NCBI GenBank assembly: GCA_015680905.1
Contig: CM027381.1
Coordinates: 52,208,501 to 52,272,500 of the forward strand
From: Coptis chinensis
Taxonomy: Eukaryota; Streptophyta; Magnoliopsida; Ranunculales; Ranunculaceae
Reading direction: 5' to 3'
DNA length: 64,000 nt
Shown here: piece after piece, positions 13,143 to 25,838 of the stretch
How the letters are laid out: each line of letters begins with the position of its first letter
Numbering within the stretch: position 1 is the first letter of the stretch
Notes under the pieces: model-generated
What the model was told of the DNA's origin: nothing
Databases searched by the model: none
What the model saw: the letters and a program-made list of their open reading frames with translations, nothing else
Program-made: the position numbers and the translations under genes

Positions 13143-13787
13143 TAGGTGAGGACAGACAGACAGAAACCAACTAATTTGGTTTTTGTCCGCATACCCCCCT
13201 TCTGCCAAGATCGTTCGCTCCGCTCACTTGATTAGTAGTTTCAACTGGGCCTTGAAAAAGGTTAATTGGGGACAAAGGACAATCAAATAATACTTCACGG
13301 GTGATATCTTATCTAAGCCTATATCATTAACAAGCAGGGCTTTTCCTTTTGTAATATCACTAGTATCTTTGCTAAAAGTGGAGCGGGGGAGAGGAAGATG
13401 GAGGAGGGAGATGGAGAAGGAGGAGGAGATTTAGAAGGAAAGAGATCGAGCCCCTTTCTCCCAAAATGTTAAACTCCGGCTCACCTGGATTAACAAGCAG
13501 GGCATTTCCTTTTATTATTTTATTAGCTCGATCATACTTTGATTTCCACGGTCACTAAGTGTTCAGTTTTTTAATAAAAGACTTGTTTGAAACCAGAGAG
13601 TATGAAGAGGAGTTGACTATTTAAATCCCGTTTTAAATGTGTTTATTACAATATTTTTAAAATATCATGTTTTAAACTTTTATATTTCTATTTTAAAATT
13701 TCATTATATTATTTTCTAAATTTCCATTTTCTTATTTCCTATCTTTTTATGAAAAAATTGCAAACTCTAGAATTATTTTTATTGGTA
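13143..13787. other. Upstream flank of CFM2, no gene seen
   Basis: Mixed AT-rich DNA with one purine-rich stretch (13381-13450, GGAGG/GAAGG words). No coding frame or repeat with recognisable identity. The last 5 bases (13783-13787, TGGTA) are the left target duplication of the next solo LTR. Confidence 0.5.
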
Positions 13788-15200
13788 TGATAACCCGTAA
13801 AAACTCTACTAGATTTATCTAACTTATTCTTACGTTATCAATTATTTTATTTCCTACTCTCACATATGCAATATATAGAGTACAGAATCGTTCCACTCTG
13901 AATCTATCAAGACTAAATAGAATCCAATTAATCAAATACAAGAAAATAATGGTGAGAGCAATAATTATGGATGAGAATTTATACTACGAGATAATACTAT
14001 CAATTGATATTATACTAATATTAACTAAAGTAATTAAATATAGATGAATCAAATATGGAGAAAGCTAGAGAGAGATTGAAATCCACTTTTTAATTTCTTA
14101 ACATGCTAGCATAGATTTGTATAGAAAACCCTAGTCTAGATATTCTTACACAATGTTAAAATATAAATACTAGACCTTTAATGATCCCTAATTACTTTAT
14201 ACTATCTCTAGTCATAAACTAATTAGCATGAGAGAAAGTTTGTTCCCATTCTCATGACAAACTCATTATTCTTTAGTTTAGGTTAAACTCTTTTTATCCC
14301 TAAGTCAAGAAAAACCTAAACTTGAAACCCTAAACAACAAATCTATACTAACAAATCAAGTCCTCTCAAAACTTCATTCAAACTCTCTCTAATGGGAGTT
14401 TAGCTTTGATTCATGGGACTATCATGAACAAAATAATGAAAAGAAAACATAATAGAAAGAGAAGCAATTGAATTAAATAATAATAATAATTTGAAGGTAT
14501 TTTAATAGAGGTTTTATGGAGGCTACAATTATAAACCATAATTACTTAAACTATACTAACTAAAGAAAGGAAAGAGAGAGAGAGAACTAAATTATTCTAA
14601 CTAGTAGGAGGGAGAGAGCAATAGAGTTTTACCTTAATCCTCTTTATATAGGAGAGAGTTAGATTTACAATTTCGTGTATGGGATTTGGAGCTGTGTTTT
14701 GAGCTACTAAATCAAGCCGAAAACCTAAATACTTATGTCCAAAAAGGGTTTTATGGCTGGAATTTACTACAAGACTATTCTCGTCCACTTTTACTGCTCT
14801 GATTGGGTTGAGGTCTAAACCATTAAAAAACTCTTTCCGAGACGGTCGTTTTGACATATAATAGGCCCAATTCCAAGGTCTGAGTCCAAAGATACGGCCT
14901 ACGGAATTCTATTGACTTTTCTTCTCTTTTTCTACCCGCGTTGACTTTGACTTTTCAGCTTTAACTAGACTTTAAAAATGTTTTTTCTCCTTGAAACTTG
15001 GGCTTTAATCATATAATTTCTCTAGCAAGCAATTTGACTCCTTTCTCTAGCAAAAGTGGCGTATTTTTTCACATAATTGATTCCAAAACCTAAAATACAC
15101 AAAAACACGTAAACATTACTAACTCTTATTTATTATAAACATAATTAGCCTAGATGTAATATTATTAAGGGATTAAAACTACAGTTTTTAGCTCTTATCA
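13788..15200 (-). mobile_element. Solo LTR, Ty3/gypsy, same family as the 28743-38201 element
   Basis: A 1413 bp unit with ends tgataacccgtaaaa on the left and gctcttatca on the right (plus-strand reading). It is flanked by a perfect 5 bp direct repeat TGGTA (13783-13787 and 15201-15205). The right ~550 bp resembles the LTRs at 28743-29776 and 37257-38201: the blocks tgatttgg...gggttgag, gacggtcgttttgac and gtctgagtccaaagata occur in order. No internal region remains, so it is a recombination product. Orientation is taken from the inner element, whose polypurine tract lies next to the TGATAAGAGC end. Confidence 0.9.
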
Positions 15201-15205
15201 TGGTA

Positions 15206-15613
15206 CTTGTCAAATTGTCTTGTAGTGTTGAAGCAAATAAATAAATAAATATCACTTGTAGAATTATGGCTTTTTTAGCTTTTAGTTTAAGGTTTTGTTA
15301 CATTTTCATTTGTTTAACTCTTTTTCCGTTTCATACCCATGTCTTTTCCCAACGTTCTTTTACACATTTTTTTTCCCCTCTTTTTGCCGAGCTATTCCAT
15401 TTTAAACCCAAAATAAACTTTTTTGGAACTTCCGTTGTAAACTCATCACGTACTTGTGACAATGATTTGCACAAAACATGTTATATGCTTATATGTATTC
15501 AATCTTAGGGACCAAAGTTTTAATTATGGAAGAAATTATCAAGTATGTTGCATGATTGATGACGCAATACTCAAATTATCTCCGAAGTAGGAAAAATCTT
15601 TTATCCACTCCAA
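15206..15613. other. Spacer between solo LTR and Helitron end
   Basis: AT-rich; an 80-codon open frame at 15266-15508 is low-complexity and phenylalanine-rich and is not supported as a gene. It ends with an A immediately before the Helitron-like TC terminus, the expected host base of an A-T target. Confidence 0.4.
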
Positions 15614-18104
15614 TCTATATAATAAGCTAGGGATTTTTTTCCCCACTACAAAACAAAATTATAACAAAGAATGGTCTAGATCATTTCTACCGCGCATCCA
15701 ACGGCTATTAAATAGGTCTCGATCACTTGGTTATTACGAGCCTTTTCTTACATTAGGTCGCGGGTTCGAACCATAGATAATACATGAGTTTTGGATTTTT
15801 TTTTTGTTAAATTATATAAAAATTCATTGTCCTTTCTAGGTTTTATAGCCATCATCTTTTCACACACTCTCTCTCACACAACATCTTCACTCATACAACC
15901 TTCCACTTCGATTAATTATCTAATTTTTTTTTATCCACCTATTTATTATTACTAACCTTAAATATTGAAAAGAGGACTAACCTTAAAAGATTTCTTACAT
16001 TTTATTGATCAATGGATGGAGATTATATGTACTTGGGTTTTAAACTTCGTCGACATCTCAAGGCATCTACCAAATTCGATTATGTAACTTTGAGAATTCA
16101 AACTCCTTCTAAACCTGTTGATGTTGCTTGTTTTGATGATTTTGTGTGGTTAGTTGTGAGGGAGGGAAGGAGCAGCTTGCAAGAGATCTAAAGCCTCTTA
16201 ATTTATGGGTACCCTCTTAATTGTTTTGTCATTTTCGGATTAAGCAACGTGTATCATTTTTTTTAATAAAAAATTGAGCTTCATGAATAATTAGTGGCGT
16301 GAGACTTAAACTGAGGTGTGTTTGTCGAGATACCACACCCCAATTTTATAGACCGTGTAAGTTTATAGTAGCCAGACCAATTTAGACATTTATCTTATCC
16401 CATGATTAGTCTATTCAAAATTGTTAACTATATATATACAATGTAGTCACCTTTGGCAATGGATTACATAATTCATCTTATGTAATTGTATTTTGATGTT
16501 TTTCAATTAGGTGTTCTATTTCGAGTTTTCGTCATGCTCTTTTATTAGAGCTCCGTTCAAACCAAAAGAAATATTTTCAGGTATAACATTTGGTTCACTA
16601 AAGGTTCTTACAGCACCCTTAAAGAATTATTTCACCTGTGATATTCTTTAACTTTGCATGCTTCCAATTTTTTTGGAATTGACACTTCATCATGGTGAAA
16701 GAGCAAATGGAAGAGAGAGAGGAAATGAGTCGTTGGTTCATCGAGTGCCTCCCAATCTGGTATATGTGCCTCCCCATCGAAGAAATGATGCGCTTCCTAA
16801 TCAAAGATCTACTGTGACTCCAAATATTTTATGTGCTGTGCCTCCTAATCAAACAACTACCACAGCTCCCAATATTTTATCTGTTGTGCTTCCTAATCGA
16901 AGATCTCCCATGACTCCCAATGTGTTTTATGTTGTTTCTCATAATCGAAGATCTGTTGCACAACGTCTTCGAAGAGAAAAAGATCTCGATCAAAGGACTA
17001 TATTATTATAGCAAAATAAAAAAAATAGAGAGAAAAAAGATATTATGTTTGATTACATATCAGATTCTTTTCTGAAGACGAGGTCAACATATGAAGTTGG
17101 GTCCTTTTCATCTACTTCTCATAGAGAAAACCAGCCTCCACTCAAGGAAGACGTCACAATGCAAAGTTATGAGGACAATAATGTGTAAGTCAAATGCTTA
17201 AGTTCTTACTCGTATGTTAGGTTTCAACGTACCGTATAGCTTGATATATCACATGTATATTTTTGTAGTGATCATGATATGACCGGATCTGATAAAAGTG
17301 AAGAAGAATTTCATAATTCTTATGGAGGCTATGATGTACATACCGTTCCAATGCGCTGTCACTTTCTGGGAAAGATGGATATTCTTTGTCCATATCGTTC
17401 AGCTCTTCATTGGAAATATGAACAATTATCAAAATCAAGGCGCAACCGACCTTTATTTGGAACTTGTTGTTTACAAGGAAAAGTTAAGCTAACGTTGTTT
17501 TCTCCACTGCCTCCAACACTTAAATCTTTATTCGAACGATTTAATAAACTTGCAAGATTATTTCGTGAGAACATTCGGCAATACAATGTGTGTAATACCT
17601 TTACGAGTCTTGGTTGCAAATTTAACAATTATGTATTACATGGATGTGGTCCTACTTCATTCATTGTTCATGGGGGGTTGTGACACCAAATCGGTTTATT
17701 GTTGCCTGATCCGAGGATGGAACCTAAGTATTCACAACTTTATATTTATGATCCCCTAGTCGCATTAGACCACCGCCACAATCAAAACCCGAATTTGTTA
17801 AGGGAAGTGTTGAAAACTATACAAGAAACTCTTCTGCAAACTCATAAGTTCCACGGTTTCTATAAACAAGCATTTGAGGTTTTAACTGAAAACGCTTATG
17901 AGAATAACAATGTTACTGTCCATCTACACTATGATCTGCGTTCGGATAGACGAATGTACAATCTTCCGACAGCCGATGAGATCGCAATGACATTGTACTT
18001 CGCTTGAGAGGAGGACATGAGTTGGAATGGATAAGTGAATGTCATTCCGCTTATTTGCCTTTGCATTATGTTATTCTATTTCCTTACAGGGATTTGGGTT
18101 GGTC
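15614..18104 (+). mobile_element. Truncated Helitron (5' terminus to Rep fragment)
   Basis: The sequence TCTATATAATAAGCTAGGG at 15614, preceded by A, matches the usual 5' end of plant Helitrons (TC start, TATA-rich, TAAAGC/TAAGC). About 1.65 kb downstream on the same strand is a broken Helitron Rep/helicase ORF (17279-18104). Between them are an unrecognised open stretch at 16014-16190 and a repetitive PPN-x-RS stretch at 16658-17011 that may be degenerate N-terminal ORF sequence. A GGTTCGAACC word at 15770-15779 resembles a pol III B-box. Similarity stops near 18104 and no 3' CTRR end was found, so the element is cut off on the right. Confidence 0.65.
17279..18104 (+). pseudogene. Helitron Rep/helicase-like N-terminal fragment (broken)
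   Basis: Consecutive translated pieces match the conserved N-terminal block of plant Helitron proteins: CPYRSALHW, LSKSRRNRPLFGTCCLQGKV, FRENIRQYN, FTSLG, LLPDPRMEPKYSQLYIYDP, NPNLLREVLKTIQETLL and DRRMYNLPTADEIAM, then LPLHYVILFPYRDLGW. At least two frame changes (near 17680 and 18000) and stops break it. The HUH catalytic region and the helicase are missing because the sequence ends near 18104. It is a dead fragment of a rolling-circle transposon protein. Confidence 0.85.
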
Positions 18105-18754
18105 ACTATAACAACCCTATTTTTCAAATAAAACAAAGAATATTTATAGCATGTATTTTATTTTGTTTTATTAATTAGCTTTATTTGGACATAGACCTAT
18201 TATTTACAAAGTGGGCTAGTGGTCATTACAAAAATAAAAATGATAAGATAAAGATAGAAAGAGAAAAACGTGGGAAGAGAAAAAGATAGGGGGTTATAAC
18301 CACCGAACCTCTTTCCTTGTATTTGAGGGTTTTGGAAATAGAAAAGAAAAAAAGAGACGTGCAAAAGAAAAAGAGAGAGAAACAAAAAAAAAATCTACTG
18401 CTTGAGAGTGTTAGAGAGTAAAAAGGAAAAGGGCAGAGGAAGAAGACAATCACTTAAGGCACTGACAGTCAACTTTCGTTTTTTGGATTCTTTTGCTTTT
18501 GTAATCTATCGGTTCAGTTAACAAAAAGTGAGTAGTCTAAACCTTATTTTTATATAATTGATTTATTATTATGGTTTAGATTAGTTGTGTATTTAATTTT
18601 CTATAATGGAACTTTAAGATCAAAATTATTTGTTTAATCAGATACTTTCAGTATATTGAGTTACTGCCATCAAAAGTTTAGCTTTGATATATAGGTGTTG
18701 TCATGTTGAGGAGTATTTGTATACGGTAGTGAGTGAACCATGTGTTTTTGAATG
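18105..18754. other. Non-coding junction DNA, possibly an LTR fragment
   Basis: Begins tcactataacaaccc directly where Helitron similarity ends. A TATAACAACCC start is reminiscent of chromovirus LTRs that begin TGTAACAACCC, but there is no partner copy or target duplication. Long purine-rich stretches (18240-18430) and an AT-rich tail follow. No gene. It ends where gypsy coding sequence begins. Confidence 0.3.
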
Positions 18755-19955
18755 TATTTAGAATGCGTGTCTACCATATGCGTGATTCCGCCCAAAAGCT
18801 CCATTCCCTGCCCGTTTGGCAAAGAACAAACCTGATGAACATTTCGATGAGATCCGTGAATCCTTCAAAAATTTGACCATAAACCTACCTTTTCTAGATG
18901 CGCTTAAGCATTTGCCCAAACATGCCAAGTTTTTGAAGGACATGTGCACCACCAAACGACGTACGAATGTTCCTCAACAAGCGTTCCTTACTAAGCATTT
19001 TCCCTCGATTACTACTACCAATGGTGTGGTTAAATATAAAAACCTAGGTCGACCCACTGTACCATGCACGTTGGGCGACAAGTATACCGCTACTGCACTT
19101 TTAGACCTAGGCGCCAGTGTTAACCTACTTCCCTACTACTTATTTAAGTAGTTAGGTCTTCATGAATTAAAACCTACCAATATGACTCTACAACTCGCGG
19201 ATCGCTCCATCAAGTATCCAAAGGGCATAGTAGAAAACGTGATAGTCAAGGTCCAAGATTTTTACTATCCAGTTGATTTTGTCATTCTAGATAACGAAGT
19301 GGCCTGTGACTCCATTCCTATCATCTTGGGACTTTCATTTCTTGCAACTGCTAATGCTCTCATAAATTGTCGGGATGGTTCAATGACATTGTCTTTCGGG
19401 AACCTTTCTGTCGAACTCAACGTGTTCAAATTAATGAAACAATTTCCCGATCCTATAATGGAGGGTGAGATTAGCTTGGTTGATAGTCTAGCACATGATT
19501 ATTTCACAAACTTTTTTCTCGAAGATGAAGTACACCAGTTTCTTTCTTTTAATAATCCTCAGTTTGACGATGACTCGTACATTAAGGATGTCTACGCATT
19601 ATTAGAGTCAGTACCACTATTTGATCCTACTACTGCAATGCCAACTAATTTAGAAGAACCAGACTCGATCTTTTCCATTGAAGAGATGGTCGCTCATGAA
19701 TCCTTAATCCCCAATATTCCAAGTCCAGATTTAAAACCTCTACCCTCTGATTTGAAGTACATACATCTCGATCCCGATGGTAGTCACCCTATAATAATTT
19801 CTGCTCACTTGACTACCGACGAAGAAGCACGTTTGATTCGTGTCATTCGTGAACACCGCTTCGCTATCGGATTGTCCTTAGATGATATCAAGGGAATAGA
19901 CCCTAGCGTATGCACGCATCGCATACATCTCGATGATGGCACAAAGACATTGTGA
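18755..19955 (+). pseudogene. Gag C-terminus and aspartic protease of the outer element
   Basis: One frame runs from about 18800 to 19955 with one internal stop (TAG at 19149-19151). It shows the C-terminal gag stretch (SFKNLTINLPFLDALKHLP-like) and then the protease core LLDLGASVNLLP, where the usual catalytic triplet D-T/S-G is D-L-G. A flap and ILG-like strand ([17 protein letters not shown]) follow. Past the TGA at 19953 the same frame continues into RT. It would process the polyprotein if intact; here it is broken. Confidence 0.85.
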
Positions 19956-19982
19956 GAACCGCATCGCCGCCTTAACCCCAAC

Positions 19983-21515
19983 ATGAAAGAGGTGGTGAGA
20001 GAAGAAGTTTTACATTTACTGAATGCGAGTATCATATACCTTATCTCTGATAGTGACTGGATTAGTCCTGTCCACATTGTTCCCAAAAAGTCCAGCATTC
20101 AAGTTGTACAAAATGAAAACGGAGAATGCATCTCCACTCGCATTCCATTAAAATGGAGAATTTGCATTGACTATCGCAAACTTAATGCCAAAACACGTAA
20201 AGATCACTTCCCTCTCCCATTCATTGACCAGATGCTAGAACGTTTAGCCGATCATACTTACTACTGTTTTCTTGATGGCTATTCCGGCTACTTCCAAATT
20301 GTCATCGATCCCGCTGATCAAGAAAAGACAACTTTCACATGTCCCTTTGGAACCTTTGCATACAGACGAATGCCTTTCGGTCTTTGCAATGCCCAGGTAC
20401 CTTCCAACGCTGCATGCTTCATATTTTTAGTGATATGGTGGAACGTTATATGGAAGTCTTCATGGATGACTTTTCCATTTATGGAAATTCCTTTGACGAC
20501 TGCCTATCCAACCTTTCTAAAGTGTTAACGCGTTGTGAAGAGAAAAATCTGGTACTTAATTGGGAGAAGTGTCATTTCATGGTTACCAAAGGACTTGTTC
20601 TAGGTCATATTGTTTCGAAAGACGGGATATAGGTTGATAAAGCTAAAATTGTTAAAATTGCTTTGCTATCTTTCTCACGTACAGTTCATGATATCCGTGC
20701 CTTTTTAGGCCACGCTGGCGTTTTACAGGCGATTCATTCAGGATTTTTCTAAAGTTGCTCGACCCTTAACCAGTCTCCTGCTTAAGGATGCGGTATTTGA
20801 CTTCAATTACAATTGCAAACAAGCTTTTGAAACTCTAAAAACTGCCCTGACTACCGCTCCTATCATTCAACCCCTTGATTGGTCTCAACCATTCGAACTG
20901 ATGTGTGAGGTTAGCGACTTTGCTATTGGCGCCGTACTAGGCCAACGACGTGATGACAAACCCATTGTCATTTACTACTCTAGTAAAACTCTTAATGACG
21001 CTCAACGTAATTACACAACAACTGAGAAAGAGTTCCTAGCTGTTGTCTATGCTTTGGATAAGTTTTGCCCTTGCCTAGTTGGATCATCCACCATCGTATA
21101 TACTGACCATGCCACACTTCGATACTTACTCGCAAAAAAGGACGCGAAACAGCGATTGTTCTGCTGGATCCTTCTTTTGCAAGAATTCACCCTGAAAATC
21201 AAAGACAAGAAAGGAACCGAAAACATCGTGGCCGACCATTTATTAAGGCTGGTTGGTGACATTGATAGTGATTCTGAATCCATTTGTGATTCCTTCCCAG
21301 ATGAGTATTTGTACTCCATTTTCTCCTCTCCATGGTATGCGGATATCGTTAACTACCTAGTTACAGAGGAAGTTCCTTCCTCTTGGTCACACCCTAATCG
21401 TAAAAAATTCTTATCCACTATAAAATATTATTTCTGGGATGACCCCTACCTCTTTAAGTATTGTTCCGACCAACTCATTCGTCATGCATTCCCGACAGGG
21501 AGCACACCGATGTAG
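19983..21515 (+). pseudogene. Reverse transcriptase and RNase H of the outer element
   Basis: RT landmarks in order: ISPVHIVPKK, WRICIDYRKLNAKT, FLDGYSGYFQI, FGTFAYRRMPFGLCNA and the catalytic FMDDFSIYG near 20460 (usual YxDD replaced by FMDD). RNase H follows from about 20885 ([45 protein letters not shown]). Breaks seen: a frameshift near 20398, a TAG at 20630 where a glutamate codon is expected, a frameshift near 20720 and a stop at 21513. It belongs to the Ty3/gypsy pol order with RNase H before integrase. Confidence 0.9.
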
Positions 21516-22590
21516 TATCCTTTTGCCATGAACAATCTTGCGGAGGTCATTTCAGTGGAAAGAAAACTGCGGCCAAGGTGTTACAATGTGGTTTTTACTA
21601 GCCTACCCTTTTTCGTGATGCACATGAATATTGCATAGCATGCATTCGTTGTCAGCACCTAGGTCGAATTACAAAACGCAATATGATGCCCCTAAATCCT
21701 ATCTTGATTGTGGAATTTTTTTATGTTTGGGGCATTGATTTTATGGGACCCTTCCCTATTTCTCAAGGTTTTCTCTATATTCTAGTCGTTGTGGACTATG
21801 TGTCCAAATTGATTGAGGCACTTGCATGTCGCTCAAATGACCATAAGACTGTCGTGAAATTTGTAAAAGAAAACATTTTCTCTCATTTTGGTGTCTCCAA
21901 AGCTATCATCAGTGATAGGGGTACACATTTTTGTAAAGAAATTTTAGGTTTTTAATGAAGAAATATGGAGTTACTCACAAAGTTGCTACCCCATATCACC
22001 CACAAACGAGTGGCCAAGTGGAAGTCTCCAACAGAGAGATAAAGTCTATTCTGGAGAAAACTGTCAATCCATCAAGAAAAGACTGGTCTCTCCACTTATC
22101 GGATGCCTTGTGGGCATACCGAACAACATCTAAGACACCTATAGGGATGTCTCCTTACCGCATTGTTTTTGGAAAACCTTATCATCTGCCAGTTGAACTT
22201 GAGCATTGTGCCCTTCGGGCCATCAAAAGTCTCAATTACAATATCAACGAGGCAGGTGAGAAGCAAAAAATGCAATTAAATGAGCTTGAAGAGATTCAGA
22301 GTGATGATTATGATCTCTCAAAATCCTACAAAGCTAATATGAAAAGAGTGCACAACAAGCACATTTTGCGTAAGGATTTTAAAATTGGCCAAAAGGTTTT
22401 ACTTTACAACTCCAGATTACACATTTTTCCTGGTAAATTGAAAACACGATGGTTTGGTCCTTTCATTGTGTCAGCTGTGACACATTATGGGGAAATCTCT
22501 TTGCTTAATCCACAAGATAACAACGAATTTCAAGTCAATGGACAACGCCTAAAACATTACCACGAATTACGCTCCCCAGATGTTGAATAG
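21516..22590 (+). pseudogene. Integrase of the outer element
   Basis: The zinc-binding HHCC region (CHEQSCGGHFSGKKTAAKV ... CIACIRCQ) is read at about 21520-21650 with one stop. The catalytic core starts FYVWGIDFMGPFP and contains ISDRGTHFC and later the E-bearing [17 protein letters not shown] segment, so D, D and E are all present. A frame change at about 21953 separates the first part (to 21955) from the last 211 codons (21955-22590). The C-terminal segment has the [19 protein letters not shown] pattern typical of gypsy integrases. Confidence 0.9.
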
Positions 22591-23727
22591 ACTCTTCTTC
22601 AGGATCCGGTCTACATAGACTAGATGTTTCGTTTGGTATACTCAATCTTGTTTCTATAGAGGGTATGCCATTTTGGTAGCCGGGCCATCTTCTATTTTAT
22701 GATCTCAAAAGTTCTTTGAAGTGTGTGGTTGCAAGCGCTGGAACCTTAGTCCCCGAAAACTCTATTTCAAAACTGAGTATAAATGTTTTCTACAAAACGA
22801 GCAATCGTGCCTGTCGGTAAATGATGGGTACCTAAAATTTCGTCTTGAGGATCTGACGTTAAAAGACTCACCTTGTAGATATGTATATATTGTTGCCTTT
22901 TATAAACAAATTCCCTGTGCATTAAGTTGTGCACATAAAGATTTGTGTTCAACCTCGGATGTTGCATACTTGGAACATAAATGGGCAATGGATTCCACCA
23001 GACCAACCCCTAGAATTGGTTACTTTGAGTTCCCTTTGGGGCGGTTTGAGGATAGCCATATGTAATAAGGGCAATATTATTAGACCGTAGCGCGCACGGT
23101 CCAGGATGGTACCGTCCTGCCCCTAACCCCATAATACATAACAAGTCAAGCCACAGTCTGGCTGGATTGGGTTCACTTCAGAGTCGACATAACAGTTGCC
23201 TATGAATTTAGATGGTGACTCTTCTGGACATCCAGTGTTTTTTTATGTAATCTCCCTTGTATATAAATAAAACATTTGTTTATAAATAAACACCCCTCCT
23301 TTATTTTCAAAAACTCTTGTGACCTTTGAGAATGACTCATATAATTGGATGGCATTTTTCATGCCGATCATTTTTTATCCAATTCGGAGTCCGAACGAGT
23401 CATGGGTGAGCGTTTAGATTTTTTAGGCTTAAATTGGGCTTTAGGCTTGATTTGGGCTTGGGAATTTTTTTGGGCCAAACTAAATCTCGTATTCTCGGCC
23501 CATTTAAACTCGGGAAACCGAACCACATGCATCACACCCTCGTTTTTCTTCTTCCCCAAAATCCGGATCTAGTCCCCCTCCGCTTTAGTCTCGCAAGAGA
23601 CAGGCCCACGTTATATCCAGGTCTTGCGAACGAATATTATAGCTCCAAATCCAATTCCCTTCCATCATCAAGTCTCATTTCTCCCCCTCATCATAAATCA
23701 ATAGCCATCCTCTTCCTAAGAGCACTA
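22591..23727 (+). other. Spacer after integrase in the outer element
   Basis: No conserved coding region; a 114-codon open frame at 22721-23065 has no recognisable domain. AT-rich and T-rich leader-like sequence precedes the ATG at 23728. It belongs to the retroelement body. Confidence 0.5.
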
Positions 23728-24144
23728 ATGGCCAGAAACAGGCGAATTTGTGTGGAGAAATATTTTGGAACTCTATTCGAAAATGGAATGTTTGCTCCAT
23801 TCTTTGATAATGAAATTCACTCTAGAAGATGGGAGTACTTGTTATATGCTAATGGCGAGCTATATTCTAAGGATTTGGTGATGAACTTTTACGACAATGG
23901 GAGCTTTAATGGCGACCATTTTTGGGTTACCGTCGACGGTGTGTGCCACGAAGTTACACCCGTTTTGATCTCCGGGATCACTGGCATTCCTCTGGTCGAC
24001 CACGTGTTGACTCAGCAGCAGTTCATGTACCCACAGACTTACTACCTAATGCTCGACATGCTAATCAAGGGCGAGTACAACATAGATGGGAAATGCGCGT
24101 GTCGGTATTTCGGTCGCGACGGAACCACCGGGTGGCGGACGTAA
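23728..24144 (+). pseudogene. Extra ORF A after integrase (putative plant transposon protein)
   Basis: The frame starts MARNRRICVEKYFGTLFENG and runs 138 codons to a TAA at 24142. It contains a FYDNGSFNGDHFWVTVDG strand pattern and a VTPVLISGITGIPL pattern, like the poorly characterised domain often annotated as putative plant transposon protein in Athila-type retroelements. I chose the ATG at 23728 because the domain begins there. Sequence up to about 24490 looks like a frameshifted continuation (FKKCILAPWEPTTRM). Function unknown; an env-like position is noted, but no membrane segment or signal peptide is visible. Confidence 0.6.
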
Positions 24145-24500
24145 TGGTCGGAGACGAATGTCATTGGCACCTCGAAGCCCTCGGACATCAACAAGACTTT
24201 CCTCCACATTCTCTGGATCCTCTAGGAGCGAAAGGGTAACTTTTGCATAGTTACCTTTCTTTTTTATATTATTACGCATGCCACTCTCAGGTCAGCCCCT
24301 CTTGCCGTTCTTGTAATGCAAGTTATGGTTAATTTGGGTTTCCTGTCTGCCACCCCGTTACTCCCTATACCACTATATGAGAATATGCTTGTCTTCAAGA
24401 AATGCATACTGGCCCCTTGGGAACCCACAACACGAATGGTCGCCGAAAGCACGCTTAACGTAGGCCCATCTCACCCACCCTACTTTGATGAGATCAAGCT

Positions 24501-24767
24501 ATGAGTAAGATGAGCCACCCTATGGATGCCTTACGTGCTATGAACAGTGGCATGAGAGACATGTACACTCGCCAGGTATCGATGAAACATGCCTTGGGCG
24601 AGTTAAGGATGGATATGACCACTCGCCACGGGTCGCTGACAGACAGCATGGGCGAATTTCAGCAGGAAATGCGAGATTCAATGAATGCATTTCATGACCA
24701 AATGACTACTCGCCAGAACAAGTTCCAGCGAATGCTAATGGCGAACCAGCATCAGTTTCAGGCTTAG
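24501..24767 (+). pseudogene. Methionine- and glutamine-rich helical segment of extra ORF A
   Basis: 88 codons with a repeated pattern (MSKMSHPMDALRAMNSGMRD, then two TTR-containing units) rich in M, Q, D and R, likely helical or coiled. It is probably the C-terminal part of ORF A, separated by a frame break. No known function. Confidence 0.45.
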
Positions 24768-25838
24768 GTGTTGGATACTCTGGGTGATATCTAGGAGCAG
24801 TTAGCCTCCAGAGGAGCTCGTCCTGCACGACGTCGCAGGACTCTTGGTTCTTCTTCTGCAGCCCCTGAGGATTCTTCTGCAGTCCCTGAGGACCATCAGT
24901 AGCCAATTTATTTTCACTGTCTTGTATAATATTTATGTCAGATATTTTATTTATGTGTTTGCATTTCCAACTTAATAGTCTGTTATTTCCTAAAAATTTC
25001 TGCCTTGATATATTAGTTATCTCCAATATTATATTATATAGGTAGAAACATATATAATAATATTAGTAATAATAATTTATATACATATATATAAATATAT
25101 ATACATATATAATTTAGACGTCACACTTAATAGCAAATTTTACTGTAAACTAACGTTTTACAAAACGATCAGAAAGCGGTCATGAAAACACACCAAAAAC
25201 GGTCAGAAAAGGGTCATGAAATCGCATCTAAAAAACGGTCAGAAAACGGCTCAATTTTTTTCTATAAATAAGTTCAACACATTCTTCACATTTCACTCCT
25301 TTCATTTTCTCCCCTCTCCACTTCTTATTCTAAAAATTGTTTTTAGATCGCTCCAAGTTTTAAGATTCATAGATGCATTAGAAAAGTTTGAGCAGCAGCA
25401 GATTGAATATGCTACTCAAGTCTTCATGCTCGGTTGTTTTATTATAGTAATGTTGTTAACGTGGCATATAGTTCTATCTAATATTTAGGTTTGTATTTTA
25501 TTTCCCGTAACATTATGATGTGTTTCCACACATCTGTACGTTCTTACATCTTATTGTAATATTATATTTACATCTTCCTTTGCCTTCTACTTACACTATT
25601 TATTTACGCCAAAAAAAAAAAAAAAAAGGCACTCCTTGTAGTCACATGCCCCATTCTTCTCATCCACACTACATTTTTTGTGCCAAAATTTAAAAGATAC
25701 ACGTGGTCTAACTACCCTTTGACACCTCGATCCGTATTTTCTACATCTTCGGATTGGTGCCTATTTATAACAAGGATAGACACCTCTAATTACCAACTTC
25801 CCTTTTTCCACTAAATTTTCTTCACCACTCCATCTTTA
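24768..25838 (+). other. Spacer with short repeated motif and promoter-like TATA boxes
   Basis: 25165-25255 holds three to four copies of a (a/g)cggtcagaaaa(g/c)ggtcat-like motif. Just downstream is tctataaataag (25260-25271), then a T/C-rich leader-like stretch. A second TATA-like cctatttataac lies near 25760, about 75 bp before the start of ORF B. Poly-A of about 18 at 25611. No coding gene is supported here. Confidence 0.4.

Noticed and set aside
15770..15779. GGTTCGAACC as a functional tRNA gene
   Set aside because: No acceptor stem or anticodon arm can be formed around it; kept only as a SINE-like observation.
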